From the NCBI GenBank assembly GCA_009922405.1, contig RFVZ01000011.1, positions 1-21,004 on the forward strand: 21,004 bases of DNA, given 5' to 3'. Positions 14,063 through 21,004 of the stretch are shown here, piece by piece (the first letter of the stretch is position 1; each line of letters opens with the position of its first letter). Source of the DNA: Betaproteobacteria bacterium (GTDB lineage Bacteria; Pseudomonadota; Gammaproteobacteria; Burkholderiales; Burkholderiaceae_E). The translations under genes and the position numbers were made by a program. Under the pieces are notes generated by a model. It ran no database searches and was not told where the DNA came from. It was given only the letters and a program-made list of their open reading frames with translations.

Positions 14063-15165
14063 GCTGCCTGTCTTTGAGGCGCGGGCCACAAACCAGCGGG
14101 ACGCACCAGCATGATCAGCATCATCGAGAGACCGAACAGCAACATCCGCAGCGCCTCGGGTGGGATGAGTTCCGCCCCGAACAAGCTTTCCTGAACCGGT
14201 CGTGCGATATGGCGCAAGGTCTCCGGAATGGCATAGAGCAGCACCGCGCCCAGGATGACCCCTGGAATGTGACCCATTCCCCCCAAAACAACCATCGCCA
14301 CAATCACGATCGACTCATTGAGGGTGAAGCTTTCGGGCGAGACGAAACCCTGAAACGCAGCGAACAATGCGCCAGAAATGCCGCCAAATGACGCGCCCAA
14401 GGCAAAGGCGAGCAACTTCACGTTGCGGGTATTGATGCCCATAGCGCGGGCCGCGATTTCATCTTCGCGAATCGCGACCCACGCACGTCCAATCCGCGAA
14501 TCCTGCAACCGGACGCTGACAACGATCACCAGCAGGGTCAGGGCTAGGAACAGGAAGTAGTACATCGTCACCGAAGAGATTTCGAGCGATCCGGTTTCTG
14601 GACTTCCCAGTACGATTTTCTTGCCCAGGTTGAGGCCGAAGAGGCTGACCGAATCAATGTTGCTGATGCCTTGCGGGCCATTCGTCAAATTTGCTGGGGC
14701 ATTGAGATTGTTTAGAAAAATACGAATGATCTCGCCAAACCCCAGGGTTACGATCGCCAGGTAGTCACCGCGCAGTTTGAGGGTCGGGGCGCCGAGCAAG
14801 ATGCCGAACGCGGCTGCCAGCCCGGCGCCAAGCGGCAGAATCAGCCAGACTCCAGCATGCATTCCGTTGGGCAATGCCTGTGCGATCCAGTCGAATTGTT
14901 CGATCAGATGCGGGCTAGAGAGGAGGGCGTACAGGTAGGCTCCTACCGCATAGAAAGCGATGTAACCCAGATCGAGCAGGCCCGCATAGCCCACCACAAT
15001 ATTGAGCCCGAGCGCCAGCATGATGTAGAGCAGGGCGAAGTCTAGAATCCGGACCCACGAATTACCAGCAAGCCCCGCCACAAACGGGAGCACCACCAGT
15101 GCGATTGCGATCAAGCCAATGCCGAGGACCTTTCGCCCGTTTTGCGAAGCAACCCCATCAGGCAC
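14059..15165 (-). CDS. livM: Branched-chain amino acid ABC transporter permease LivM
   Basis: A 368-residue inner-membrane permease. The N-terminal third holds several hydrophobic segments, and NIVVGYAGLLDLGYIAFYAVGAY is the LivM signature. GAPTLKLRGDYLAIVTLGFGEIIRI and NGPQGI follow. The cytoplasmic coupling loop is the segment GRAWVAIREDEIAARAMGINTRNVKLLAFALGA. It forms the membrane channel with LivH. The GTG at 15165 overlaps the livH stop by eight bases, and its own stop overlaps livG by four, so livHMG translation is likely coupled. The C-terminal tail is short and proline-rich. Confidence 0.94.
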   Translation of the reverse strand: MPDGVASQNGRKVLGIGLIAIALVVLPFVAGLAGNSWVRILDFALLYIMLALGLNIVVGYAGLLDLGYIAFYAVGAYLYALLSSPHLIEQFDWIAQALPNGMHAGVWLILPLGAGLAAAFGILLGAPTLKLRGDYLAIVTLGFGEIIRIFLNNLNAPANLTNGPQGISNIDSVSLFGLNLGKKIVLGSPETGSLEISSVTMYYFLFLALTLLVIVVSVRLQDSRIGRAWVAIREDEIAARAMGINTRNVKLLAFALGASFGGISGALFAAFQGFVSPESFTLNESIVIVAMVVLGGMGHIPGVILGAVLLYAIPETLRHIARPVQESLFGAELIPPEALRMLLFGLSMMLIMLVRPAGLWPAPQRQAA

Positions 15166-16087
15166 GATCGGCTACCCGTTCTCCGAGCAGTCCGGATGGG
15201 CGCAATAGCAAGACGCCAATTAACACGACGAAGGCAAAAATATCCTGGTAATGACTGCCGAGGAATCCCCCGGTCAGGTCGCCGATGTAGCCCGCGCCGA
15301 GGCTCTCGATAATGCCCAGGAGTAAGCCACCGACGACCGCACCTGCCAGGTTTCCAATACCTCCGAGTACGGCCGCGGTGAATGCCTTGAGGCCGGGCAT
15401 GAAGCCCATCGCAAACTGCGCGATGTTGTAGTTCATCGCGACCAGCACGCCAGCCACCGCCGCTAGCGCTGCCCCGATGGCAAACGTGAGGGCGATCACC
15501 CGGTTAGCATCGACACCCATCAGGGCGGCAATCCGCGGATTTTCAGCGGTGGCTCGCATCGCGCGTCCCAGTCGTGTGCGATAAACCAGCAAAAGCAAGC
15601 CCCCCATCATGACGGCCGAAACGATCAGAATCAGCGCTTGTTTGGGCGCGAGCAAGGTGCCACCGAGTTCAATGGGTTCCGTTGAGAGGAGGTCAGGAAA
15701 CACGATCGGGTTTGGCTTCCAGATCATCATGGCGAGGGTCTGGATGACGATCGATGCGCCGATCGCTGTGATCAAGGGCGCGAGTCTGGGCGCATTGCGC
15801 AGCGGACGGTAAGCGACCCGCTCGATCACGAGGGACAGCAAAATACACACCGGAATCGCGCAGCCGATGCCAATGATCAGTAAGACCGGTCCGGGGATTG
15901 CCGGCGCACTCTTTTGAAGCCAATTGACCACTGTGACTGCGGTCATGGCGCCCACCATCAAAACCTCGCCGTGGGCGAAATTGATCAGTTGGAGAATCCC
16001 GTAGACCATGGTGTAGCCCAGCGCAACGAGTGCGTAGACGCTACCCAGTACAAGGCCGTTCAGGACCTGCTGAAAAAAAATATCCAA
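15158..16087 (-). CDS. livH: Branched-chain amino acid ABC transporter permease LivH
   Basis: A 309-residue inner-membrane permease whose start region LNGLVLGSVYALVALGYTMVYG and INFAHGEVLMVGA are diagnostic of LivH. The coupling loop is RTRLGRAMRATAENPRIAALMGVDANRVIALTFAIG, and FMPGLKAFTAAVLGGIGNLAGA follows. Translation must begin at TTG 16087, because no ATG or GTG precedes it in frame and the family N-terminus matches the resulting MDIFFQQV. There is no strong Shine-Dalgarno before it. A run of eight T (eight A on the plus strand, 16073-16080) lies at codons 3-5. It starts 16 bases after the cytochrome c stop. No periplasmic binding protein (LivJ/LivK) gene is present in the window. Confidence 0.93.
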   Translation of the reverse strand: MDIFFQQVLNGLVLGSVYALVALGYTMVYGILQLINFAHGEVLMVGAMTAVTVVNWLQKSAPAIPGPVLLIIGIGCAIPVCILLSLVIERVAYRPLRNAPRLAPLITAIGASIVIQTLAMMIWKPNPIVFPDLLSTEPIELGGTLLAPKQALILIVSAVMMGGLLLLVYRTRLGRAMRATAENPRIAALMGVDANRVIALTFAIGAALAAVAGVLVAMNYNIAQFAMGFMPGLKAFTAAVLGGIGNLAGAVVGGLLLGIIESLGAGYIGDLTGGFLGSHYQDIFAFVVLIGVLLLRPSGLLGERVADRA

Positions 16088-16103
16088 GCCGAGGGAGATC
16101 CGT

Positions 16104-16430
16104 TTACTTCAAGCCCAGAACCCACTTCGCCAGCGTTTGCGCTTCGGCTTCGGTCACTTGTGGATTGGCCGGCATCGGGACCTGGCCCCAGACGCCGACC
16201 CCGCCTTCGCGAATTTTCTTGGTCAGGCGGGCGAGCGCTTCTTTGTCGCCTGCGTACTTGGCGGCGACTTCTTTATAGGCCGGCCCAAGCACCTGCTTGT
16301 CGACCGAGTGACATGCGATGCAGTTTTTTGATCGGGCCAATTCCATGCTGGCCTCGGAGCGAACTGGACTAGTCAATCCGATCGCCGTGAGCAGAACAGC
16401 GGCGACCTGTTGAGCGCGGATGAGGGTCAT
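16104..16430 (-). CDS. Small periplasmic class I cytochrome c
   Basis: A 108-residue monohaem cytochrome. An N-terminal signal peptide (residues 1-27, ending SPVRSEA) directs export. The mature part begins SMELARSKNCIACHSVD, with the haem attachment motif CIACH at 37-41. Met86 in VPMPANP is the likely sixth iron ligand. Length and motif order are those of cytochrome c-551/c-552 electron carriers. I chose ATG 16430 because GGAG lies seven bases upstream. ATG 16436 is too close to the same GGAG. It sits between ilvD (17 bases upstream) and livH (16 bases downstream), so co-transcription is likely, but its partner redox enzymes are not in the window. Confidence 0.92.
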   Translation of the reverse strand: MTLIRAQQVAAVLLTAIGLTSPVRSEASMELARSKNCIACHSVDKQVLGPAYKEVAAKYAGDKEALARLTKKIREGGVGVWGQVPMPANPQVTEAEAQTLAKWVLGLK

Positions 16431-16447
16431 AAACATTCTCCCGTAAT

Positions 16448-18133
16448 TTAATTCGAAGCATCGTCGCAGACGGCACCGCGACTCGCAGTGGATGCGAGCC
16501 GCCAGAATTTGGCCATCACCCCGCGCTGGTAACGCGGTTCGATTGGCTTCCACGCGGCCCGGCGCCGCGCCAGTTCAGCGTCGTCGACATGGAGGGTGAG
16601 TTCCAGCGTGTGAGCATCGATGGTGATCGTGTCGCCTTCGTGGACCAATCCGATCGGGCCACCCACGGCCGCTTCGGGCGCGACGTGGCCAACCACCATG
16701 CCCCAGGTGCCGCCTGAGAATCGACCATCGGTGATGAGCCCGACGGATTCGCCCAGCCCCTGACCAATCAGTGCGCCGGTCGGTGCAAGCATTTCTGGCA
16801 TGCCCGGTCCGCCTTTGGGACCGAGGTGGCGCAGGACCATCACGTCACCGGCGTGGATCTCGCGCGCCATGATCGCGACCAACGCGCTTTGTTCATCGTC
16901 GAAGACCCGGGCGGGTCCCGTGATGCTCGGGTTTTTGAGTCCGGTGATCTTTGCAACCGCGCCCTCGGGGGCCAGATTTCCGCGCAGGATCGCCAGGTGG
17001 CCCTGCGCATAAATGGGCTTGTCGATCGGGCGGATGACATCCTGATCTGCTCGAGGTGTGCCCGGCACATTGGCCAGTTCTTCAGCGAGGGTGCGCCCTG
17101 TGATGGTCAGGCAGTCACCATGTACGAGCCCTGCGTCGAGCAGCACTTTAAGAACTTGTGGGATCCCCCCCGCACGGTGCAGGTCGACCGCGACGTAGCG
17201 TCCCGATGGTTTTAGGTCGCACAGAACCGGCGTGCGCTGGCGAACCCGCTCAAAATCATCCATCGTCCACTCAATGCCAGCGGCATGGGCGATCGCGAGG
17301 TAGTGCAGGACCGCGTTGGTGGATCCGCCCGTTGCCATGATCAGGGCTACAGCGTTTTCAATGGACTTGCGGGTGACGATGTCGAGCGGTTTGCGGTCGT
17401 GGATAACCGCATCGATCAAAACCCGCGCCGATTGAATGGTGCTGGCGACCTTGTCGTCATCCGGGTTGGCCTCTGTCGAGGATCCCAGCAGACTCATTCC
17501 AAGCGCCTCAAAACTTGAGCTCATGGTGTTGGCGGTGTACATCCCACCGCAGGAGCCCGTGCCGGGAACGGCATTGCGCTCGATTCCCTCGAAATCCTCA
17601 TCGCTCATGCGGCCTGCGGAGTATTCGCCGACGGCTTCAAATGCAGAAACGATGGTGAGATCCTGCCCCTTCCAGCGCCCAGGTTTGATCGTGCCGCCGT
17701 AGACATAAATCGCCGGAACGTTGGTCCGAAGGATGCCGATCATGCCGCCCGGCATGTTTTTGTCGCATCCCCCCAGAACCATAACGCCATCCATCCACTG
17801 GCCCTGGACTGCGGTCTCGACGCAATCTGCGATGACCTCTCGCGAAATCAGCGAATACTTCATCCCTTCGGTCCCCATCGACATACCGTCAGAGATGGTC
17901 GGGGTGCCAAAAACCTGCGCGTTACCCCCGCCGCTCTCGATCGCTTCGATGGCGGCATCCGCTAGTCGCTGGAGACCGGAATTGCAGGGGGTAATGGTTG
18001 AATGCCCGTTCGCCACGCCGATCATGGGCTTGTCGAAATCTTCTTTGACGTAGCCCATCGCGTAATACATCGAGCGGTTGGGCGCGCGCGCGACGCCCTC
18101 GGTGATATTGCGGGAACGGCGGTTGGAAGGCAT
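16448..18133 (-). CDS. ilvD: Dihydroxy-acid dehydratase IlvD
   Basis: A 561-residue Fe-S dehydratase catalysing the third common step of valine, leucine and isoleucine synthesis (dihydroxy acid to 2-oxo acid). Cluster cysteines are C50 in TPCNS, C123 in GGCDKNMPGG and C195 in GSCGGMYTANTM. The segment DGRFSGGTWGMVVGHVAPEAAVGGP is the IlvD C-terminal signature with the catalytic serine. At about 560 residues it belongs to the shorter dehydratase group, not the 616-residue E. coli type. I chose ATG 18133, which has GAGAG just upstream. GTG 18142 is the other option. A good promoter lies at 18165-18193, implying a leader of about 25 bases. It is the first gene of the ilvD-cytochrome-livHMGF run and divergent from lgt. 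Confidence 0.96.
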   Translation of the reverse strand: MPSNRRSRNITEGVARAPNRSMYYAMGYVKEDFDKPMIGVANGHSTITPCNSGLQRLADAAIEAIESGGGNAQVFGTPTISDGMSMGTEGMKYSLISREVIADCVETAVQGQWMDGVMVLGGCDKNMPGGMIGILRTNVPAIYVYGGTIKPGRWKGQDLTIVSAFEAVGEYSAGRMSDEDFEGIERNAVPGTGSCGGMYTANTMSSSFEALGMSLLGSSTEANPDDDKVASTIQSARVLIDAVIHDRKPLDIVTRKSIENAVALIMATGGSTNAVLHYLAIAHAAGIEWTMDDFERVRQRTPVLCDLKPSGRYVAVDLHRAGGIPQVLKVLLDAGLVHGDCLTITGRTLAEELANVPGTPRADQDVIRPIDKPIYAQGHLAILRGNLAPEGAVAKITGLKNPSITGPARVFDDEQSALVAIMAREIHAGDVMVLRHLGPKGGPGMPEMLAPTGALIGQGLGESVGLITDGRFSGGTWGMVVGHVAPEAAVGGPIGLVHEGDTITIDAHTLELTLHVDDAELARRRAAWKPIEPRYQRGVMAKFWRLASTASRGAVCDDASN

Positions 18134-18164
18134 GGCTCTCACGACTCATGATGGCTGGGTTTCC

Positions 18165-18193
18165 AGTATAGCCGCGGCTCGTGGAGCGCCCAA
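18165..18193 (-). promoter_or_regulatory. Sigma-70-type promoter for ilvD operon
   Basis: Read on the minus strand, TTGGGC (18188-18193) is followed after exactly 17 bases by TATACT (18165-18170). They match the -35 and -10 consensus at four and five of six positions. The predicted start is near 18158, about 25 bases before the ilvD ATG. The spacer contains the palindrome GCCGCGGC. No leader peptide or attenuator is visible in such a short leader. Confidence 0.6.
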
Positions 18194-18214
18194 CTTCGTG
18201 AAACAATCCTGGCC

Positions 18215-19024
18215 ATGCTGATTCATCCTCAATTTGACCCCATCGCGATTCAGATTGGCCCACTGGCCGTCCGCTGGTATGGGCTGATGTATCTGTTGGG
18301 TTTCGGACTCTTCTGGTGGCTCGGGCGACAGCGACTGCGACGTCCGGATGTGGCGGCATCGACCCGCCTCGATGCCCAGGGCCTAGACGATTTACTGTTT
18401 TTTGGCGTGCTTGGCGTCGTGCTCGGTGGGCGACTTGGTTATGTATTCTTTTATAAACCCGCCTACTATCTAGAACATCCCCTGGAGGCCCTGGCGCTCT
18501 GGCAGGGGGGCATGGCGTTCCATGGGGGGCTGATCGGGGTTTTGACCGCGTTGTGGCTTTTCTGTCGGTTGCGTGGCCTTCGGTTTTTTGCCGTCATGGA
18601 CTTTGTGGCGCCCTTGGTTCCCTTAGGTCTGGCCGCCGGGCGGATGGGGAATTTCATCAACGGGGAGCTTTGGGGCCGGCCTTCAGACGTCCCCTGGGCA
18701 ATGGTGTTTCCGCAGGCTGGCGATACCCTCGCACGCCACCCGTCCCAGCTCTACCAGTTCTTCGGTGAAGGCCTTTTGCTGTTCGCTCTGCTGTGGTGGC
18801 GGTCGGCGCAGCCGCGCGCCCGGGCCGAGATTTCGGGGCTGTTTCTGGTCGGGTACGGCGTTGCCCGTTTTCTGGCGGAGTACGCCCGACAGCCTGACGC
18901 TTTTCTAGGAACCCTGGCCGCTGGCATGTCGATGGGGCAGTGGCTTTCGCTGCCAATGATCCTGATCGGAATTCCGATGATTCTGATTGCCAGAAAGAAT
19001 GCCCGCCAAGCGCACGATGATTGA
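18215..19024 (+). CDS. lgt: Phosphatidylglycerol--prolipoprotein diacylglyceryl transferase Lgt
   Basis: A 269-residue inner-membrane enzyme that transfers diacylglyceryl from phosphatidylglycerol to the lipobox cysteine of prolipoproteins, the first step of lipoprotein maturation. Visible motifs are AVRWYGLMYLLGF (18-30), MAFHGGLIG with His103, the Lgt signature GRMGNFINGELWGR (142-155) with Arg143 and Asn146, RHPSQLYQF, and RQPDAF (225-230). About seven hydrophobic segments are seen. The essential residues fall at the same numbers as I recall for E. coli Lgt. The start is ATG 18215, with a weak ribosome site. The gene is divergent from ilvD, and its 3' end overlaps rnhA by eight bases. Confidence 0.96.
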   Translation: MLIHPQFDPIAIQIGPLAVRWYGLMYLLGFGLFWWLGRQRLRRPDVAASTRLDAQGLDDLLFFGVLGVVLGGRLGYVFFYKPAYYLEHPLEALALWQGGMAFHGGLIGVLTALWLFCRLRGLRFFAVMDFVAPLVPLGLAAGRMGNFINGELWGRPSDVPWAMVFPQAGDTLARHPSQLYQFFGEGLLLFALLWWRSAQPRARAEISGLFLVGYGVARFLAEYARQPDAFLGTLAAGMSMGQWLSLPMILIGIPMILIARKNARQAHDD

Positions 19025-19715
19025 GCTCTGGACAGACGGCGCCTGCAAGGGCAACCCAGGGCCGGGTGGATGGGGCGCGATCCTGCTGACGCCCAATCAA
19101 GCGCCAGTCGAGCTATCGGGGTATGCGTCGGCGACCACCAACAACCGGATGGAATTGACGGCAGTCATCGAAGGGCTCAAACAACTGCCCGATCGTTCCG
19201 GCACGGTGACCGTGCACACTGACTCGCAGCTGGTGGTCAAGGGTATGACCGAGTGGATCGCTGGCTGGCAGCGTAAACAATGGCGTAAGTCCGACGGCGA
19301 ACCGGTCCTTAACGCCGAACTCTGGCAGGCGCTTCTGGCCGAATCGCAACGGCTCGGGCAGGTTCGTTGGCAATGGGTGCGCGGCCACTCGGGTGTGCCT
19401 TTGAATGAGCGCGCGGACCAACTCGCCGTGGCGGCAATCGAGCGGCGCGGTGGTGCCCAACCTCCCGCAAGTGAGCTTGGTAGCCCGCCGTCACGTCCAC
19501 CGGTTGTCCTGCCCGCACAACAATCCATCCTGGATGAGTTGGCTCCGTCATCGGAATTGGAGTTGTTGCGCGAACTCGAGCAGAGGGTTCGACGTGCCGT
19601 CGGCCCGCATCGTGGGCAGGTGCCCGTCTATGACGAAGTCTTGGGCAAGCTCGATGCGCTGCGGGAATCCGCGATCGTGGCTAATCCAAGTAAGACCAAA
19701 TCTTCACGAAGCTGA
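19017..19715 (+). CDS. rnhA: Ribonuclease HI with C-terminal extension
   Basis: RNase HI, which cleaves RNA in RNA-DNA hybrids. Catalytic residues are Asp7 in WTDGACKGNPGPGGWG, Glu46 in NNRMELTAV, Asp69 in HTDSQLV and Asp134 in NERADQLA. His124 lies in VRGHSG. The basic handle WIAGWQRKQWRKSDG (80-94) is present. The core ends near residue 146, giving the usual length of about 150. A further 85 or so residues follow: a Pro-rich linker (about 148-170), then SILDELAPSSELELLRELEQRVRRAV and VYDEVLGKLDALRE, which look like amphipathic helices, and a basic end. I do not recognise this tail. The last 88 bases are antisense to coaX. The start overlaps lgt by eight bases, suggesting coupled translation. 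Confidence 0.94.
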   Translation: MIELWTDGACKGNPGPGGWGAILLTPNQAPVELSGYASATTNNRMELTAVIEGLKQLPDRSGTVTVHTDSQLVVKGMTEWIAGWQRKQWRKSDGEPVLNAELWQALLAESQRLGQVRWQWVRGHSGVPLNERADQLAVAAIERRGGAQPPASELGSPPSRPPVVLPAQQSILDELAPSSELELLRELEQRVRRAVGPHRGQVPVYDEVLGKLDALRESAIVANPSKTKSSRS

Positions 19716-20449
19716 TAAGGGACTGTCAGGAAGGGACCGATTGATGGCGCGGCTCCCCCCGCGACGAGGCAAGTCAGCGGTTCGTGGGCACCACGGTGTA
19801 GATGCCACAGTCGCTCAATCGCTCCGGCTTGCGCATGCAGACATCCTGACGCAATGGCATCTGCGGTGCAATCGGGATGGGCGACAACGTGGCCTGAGGT
19901 CCGCGGTAAAGCGGCGGTACGTTCATGTAAGACCGTCTGCATCAGAGCGAGACCAGGCAGAATCACGCCCCCGGTAAAGTGCCCAGTCGCAGTGAGCAGA
20001 TCGATGGTGGTGGCAGTGCCGCACATCACCACAAGCGTGGCTTGGGTGCCCAGTAAAGCACGCGCGCCGATCAGGGCCGCCCAACGGTCGGTACCCAGCT
20101 GCGCAGGCTGGGAATAACCGTTGGTGATCGTGACGCTTGTGATCGAACCGCGTGAGATCTCTCCGCTTGTAATCGCCCCACTGATGGCTTCGGACTGGAC
20201 CCAGTGGATTTGGGGCCAGGCGCTTTTCAGGTTCTGTTCGATGGCGTAGCGAACCAAATCGCCGCCCACGCAACTGCCAATGGCCGTTGGTGGCACAGGG
20301 ATATTGGCCCAGTCGCTAGCCAGATCCGCGAGATCGCTCAGAGCGGCGTGTCCTCGTGCGATCCAGGGTTGCTGCGCCCGGCTCTGGTCGGCCCCGGGCG
20401 TTGCAAATGCCCACTTGACAAAACTGTTGCCTGCATCAATCACGAGCAT
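19628..20449 (-). CDS. coaX: Type III pantothenate kinase CoaX
   Basis: A 273-residue type III pantothenate kinase, catalysing the first step of coenzyme A synthesis from pantothenate and ATP. Motifs are the phosphate loop DAGNSFVKWA (5-14), the catalytic Asp121 in LGTDRWAALIGAR, CGTATTIDLL (143-152), GGVILPGLALM (160-170) and the final core helix REDLVLLGLATIA. Between WVQSEA and NGYSQPAQLG there is an extra Ser/Thr/Ile-rich loop of about 15-18 residues that looks duplicated (20124-20179). The C-terminus runs on past the usual end (DSRSASSLPKTSS) into the convergent rnhA gene, an 88-base coding overlap. Its ATG is three bases after the MlrC-like gene stop, so the two are probably one transcript. 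Confidence 0.94.
   Translation of the reverse strand: MLVIDAGNSFVKWAFATPGADQSRAQQPWIARGHAALSDLADLASDWANIPVPPTAIGSCVGGDLVRYAIEQNLKSAWPQIHWVQSEAISGAITSGEISRGSITSVTITNGYSQPAQLGTDRWAALIGARALLGTQATLVVMCGTATTIDLLTATGHFTGGVILPGLALMQTVLHERTAALPRTSGHVVAHPDCTADAIASGCLHAQAGAIERLWHLHRGAHEPLTCLVAGGAAPSIGPFLTVPYQLREDLVLLGLATIADSRSASSLPKTSS
20124..20179. repeat. Diverged internal duplication in coaX
   Basis: 20124-20149 and 20154-20179 are direct repeats 30 bases apart that match at 18 of 26 positions by eye, including CGCTTGT and ATCG. They encode the parallel peptides GAITSGEI and GSITSVTI in the extra CoaX loop. Confidence 0.55.
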
Positions 20450-20452
20450 GAG

Positions 20453-21004
20453 TCAGGACCCAATTGGATTCAAAGACCGGGGTGAGAGACCAGGTTCAAA
20501 GACTGGCCCCAGGGGACTTAATCGCATCCCAGGGCGGAGGTATTTCCAGGGAAAGTCAGCTGGGTCGGCGAGCGCGGGGCCCGGGGCGCGAACAATCAGC
20601 ACTTCGCCCGCGATGGGTTCGAAGTCAGCACGAAAATGGACGCTGCTTTTGAGCGCGACGATGGCTTGCTCTGCGGGTTCGATACCCAAGACCCGCATCA
20701 TGTCCTGATCTGCGGTCTGGCATTTGTTGCTCGCGAGAAGTACCGTGACCCCAGGCGCGTCGATACTGCGCAGTCTTGCCATGGGACCCAGGTTCATTTT
20801 GAATCCGGTAAACATTCGGCCGGTGCAGGTGAACTTCCCATCGCTGAGCGCTTCAATTTTGAAATTTCCCATCAGCGGGTGATGGTCGGGCAGACCGGAC
20901 TGTTCGCCCAGCGCAAACGGCTCGATCGCTCCGATACCCGCGGCGTGTGCCTGGGCGGCCGATTCGGCGTCAATCAGCAGTCCGAATACCGCCTGTTCAG
21001 CGCG
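20453..21004 (-). CDS. M81 family metallopeptidase (MlrC-like), C-terminal part
   Basis: The last 183 residues of an MlrC/M81 family protein, cut by the window edge. The frame is open to base 21004. Recognisable C-terminal-domain features are FKIEALSDGKFTCTGRMFTG, NLGPMARLRS, VTVLLASNKCQTADQDMMRVLGIEP, and ALKSSVHFRADFEPIAGEVLIV with PGPAL, which match the MlrC C-terminal domain. The ATG at 20872 is internal. The family is named for microcystinase C and is widespread in Burkholderiales with unknown natural substrates, so a peptide- or amide-hydrolysing role is only a family inference. The zinc-binding N-terminal domain is not in view. The gene precedes coaX by three bases. Confidence 0.87.
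   Translation of the reverse strand, partial: RAEQAVFGLLIDAESAAQAHAAGIGAIEPFALGEQSGLPDHHPLMGNFKIEALSDGKFTCTGRMFTGFKMNLGPMARLRSIDAPGVTVLLASNKCQTADQDMMRVLGIEPAEQAIVALKSSVHFRADFEPIAGEVLIVRAPGPALADPADFPWKYLRPGMRLSPLGPVFEPGLSPRSLNPIGS

Noticed and set aside
14063..14089. Upstream start for livG at 14089
   Set aside because: ATG 14062 forms a typical ATGA overlap with the livM stop, and the added residues have no family counterpart.
18171..18178. GCCGCGGC palindrome in the ilvD promoter spacer
   Set aside because: An eight-base GC palindrome is expected by chance in this composition, so it is not claimed as an operator.
1..21004. Search for tRNA, rRNA, CRISPR, insertion sequences, phage or toxin-antitoxin genes
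   Set aside because: None was seen by eye. Almost all DNA is accounted for by recognisable chromosomal genes, and the repeats found are short tandem duplications, not arrays or transposon ends.

Overview
The window looks like ordinary chromosome of a betaproteobacterium, most likely Burkholderiales. The supporting signs are a Bug-type (TctC) periplasmic receptor, an H-NS-like protein with the TWSGRGKKPHW C-terminus, a DUF2789 gene, an AscD-like ferredoxin reductase, CoaX in place of CoaA, and divergent ilvD and lgt. The sequence is GC-rich and densely coding. No intergenic gap exceeds 300 bases, and I see no tRNA, rRNA, CRISPR array, insertion sequence, phage gene or integration scar. All 20 genes read as intact, except modA and the MlrC gene, which are cut by the window edges.

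Layout. (1) 1-2355, plus: the 3' end of modA, then modB and modC with start/stop overlaps, forming a molybdate importer. (2) 2457-3749, plus: a DUF2789 gene and a fold-type-II PLP ammonia-lyase. (3) 3746-9801, minus: seven tightly packed genes, read from 9801 downwards as an SDR, a Bug receptor, a second SDR with a degraded active site, a beta-carbonic anhydrase, an MFS exporter, RluA pseudouridine synthase and a third SDR. (4) 9802-9989: a divergent intergenic region with two abutting inverted repeats in front of an H-NS-like gene (9990-10358, plus). (5) 10373-11347, minus: an NAD-dependent epimerase-like SDR, divergent from an AscD-like 2Fe-2S/flavin reductase (11412-12479, plus). (6) 12502-18133, minus: ilvD, a small cytochrome c, livH, livM, livG and livF, behind a good sigma-70-type promoter (18165-18193). 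This run joins branched-chain amino acid synthesis to a branched-chain amino acid ABC importer. (7) 18215-19715, plus: lgt overlapping rnhA, whose RNase HI carries an unusual tail of about 85 residues. (8) 19628 to the end, minus: coaX, whose 3' end runs 88 bases into rnhA, preceded by the 3' part of an MlrC-type metallopeptidase gene.

No clearly new multi-gene system is visible. The points most worth a second look are the SDR lacking the catalytic Ser and Tyr, the extended RNase HI and its antisense coding overlap with coaX, the twin palindromes upstream of the H-NS-like gene, the cytochrome c inside an ilvD-liv operon, and several short in-frame duplications of 12-30 bases in otherwise conserved housekeeping genes.
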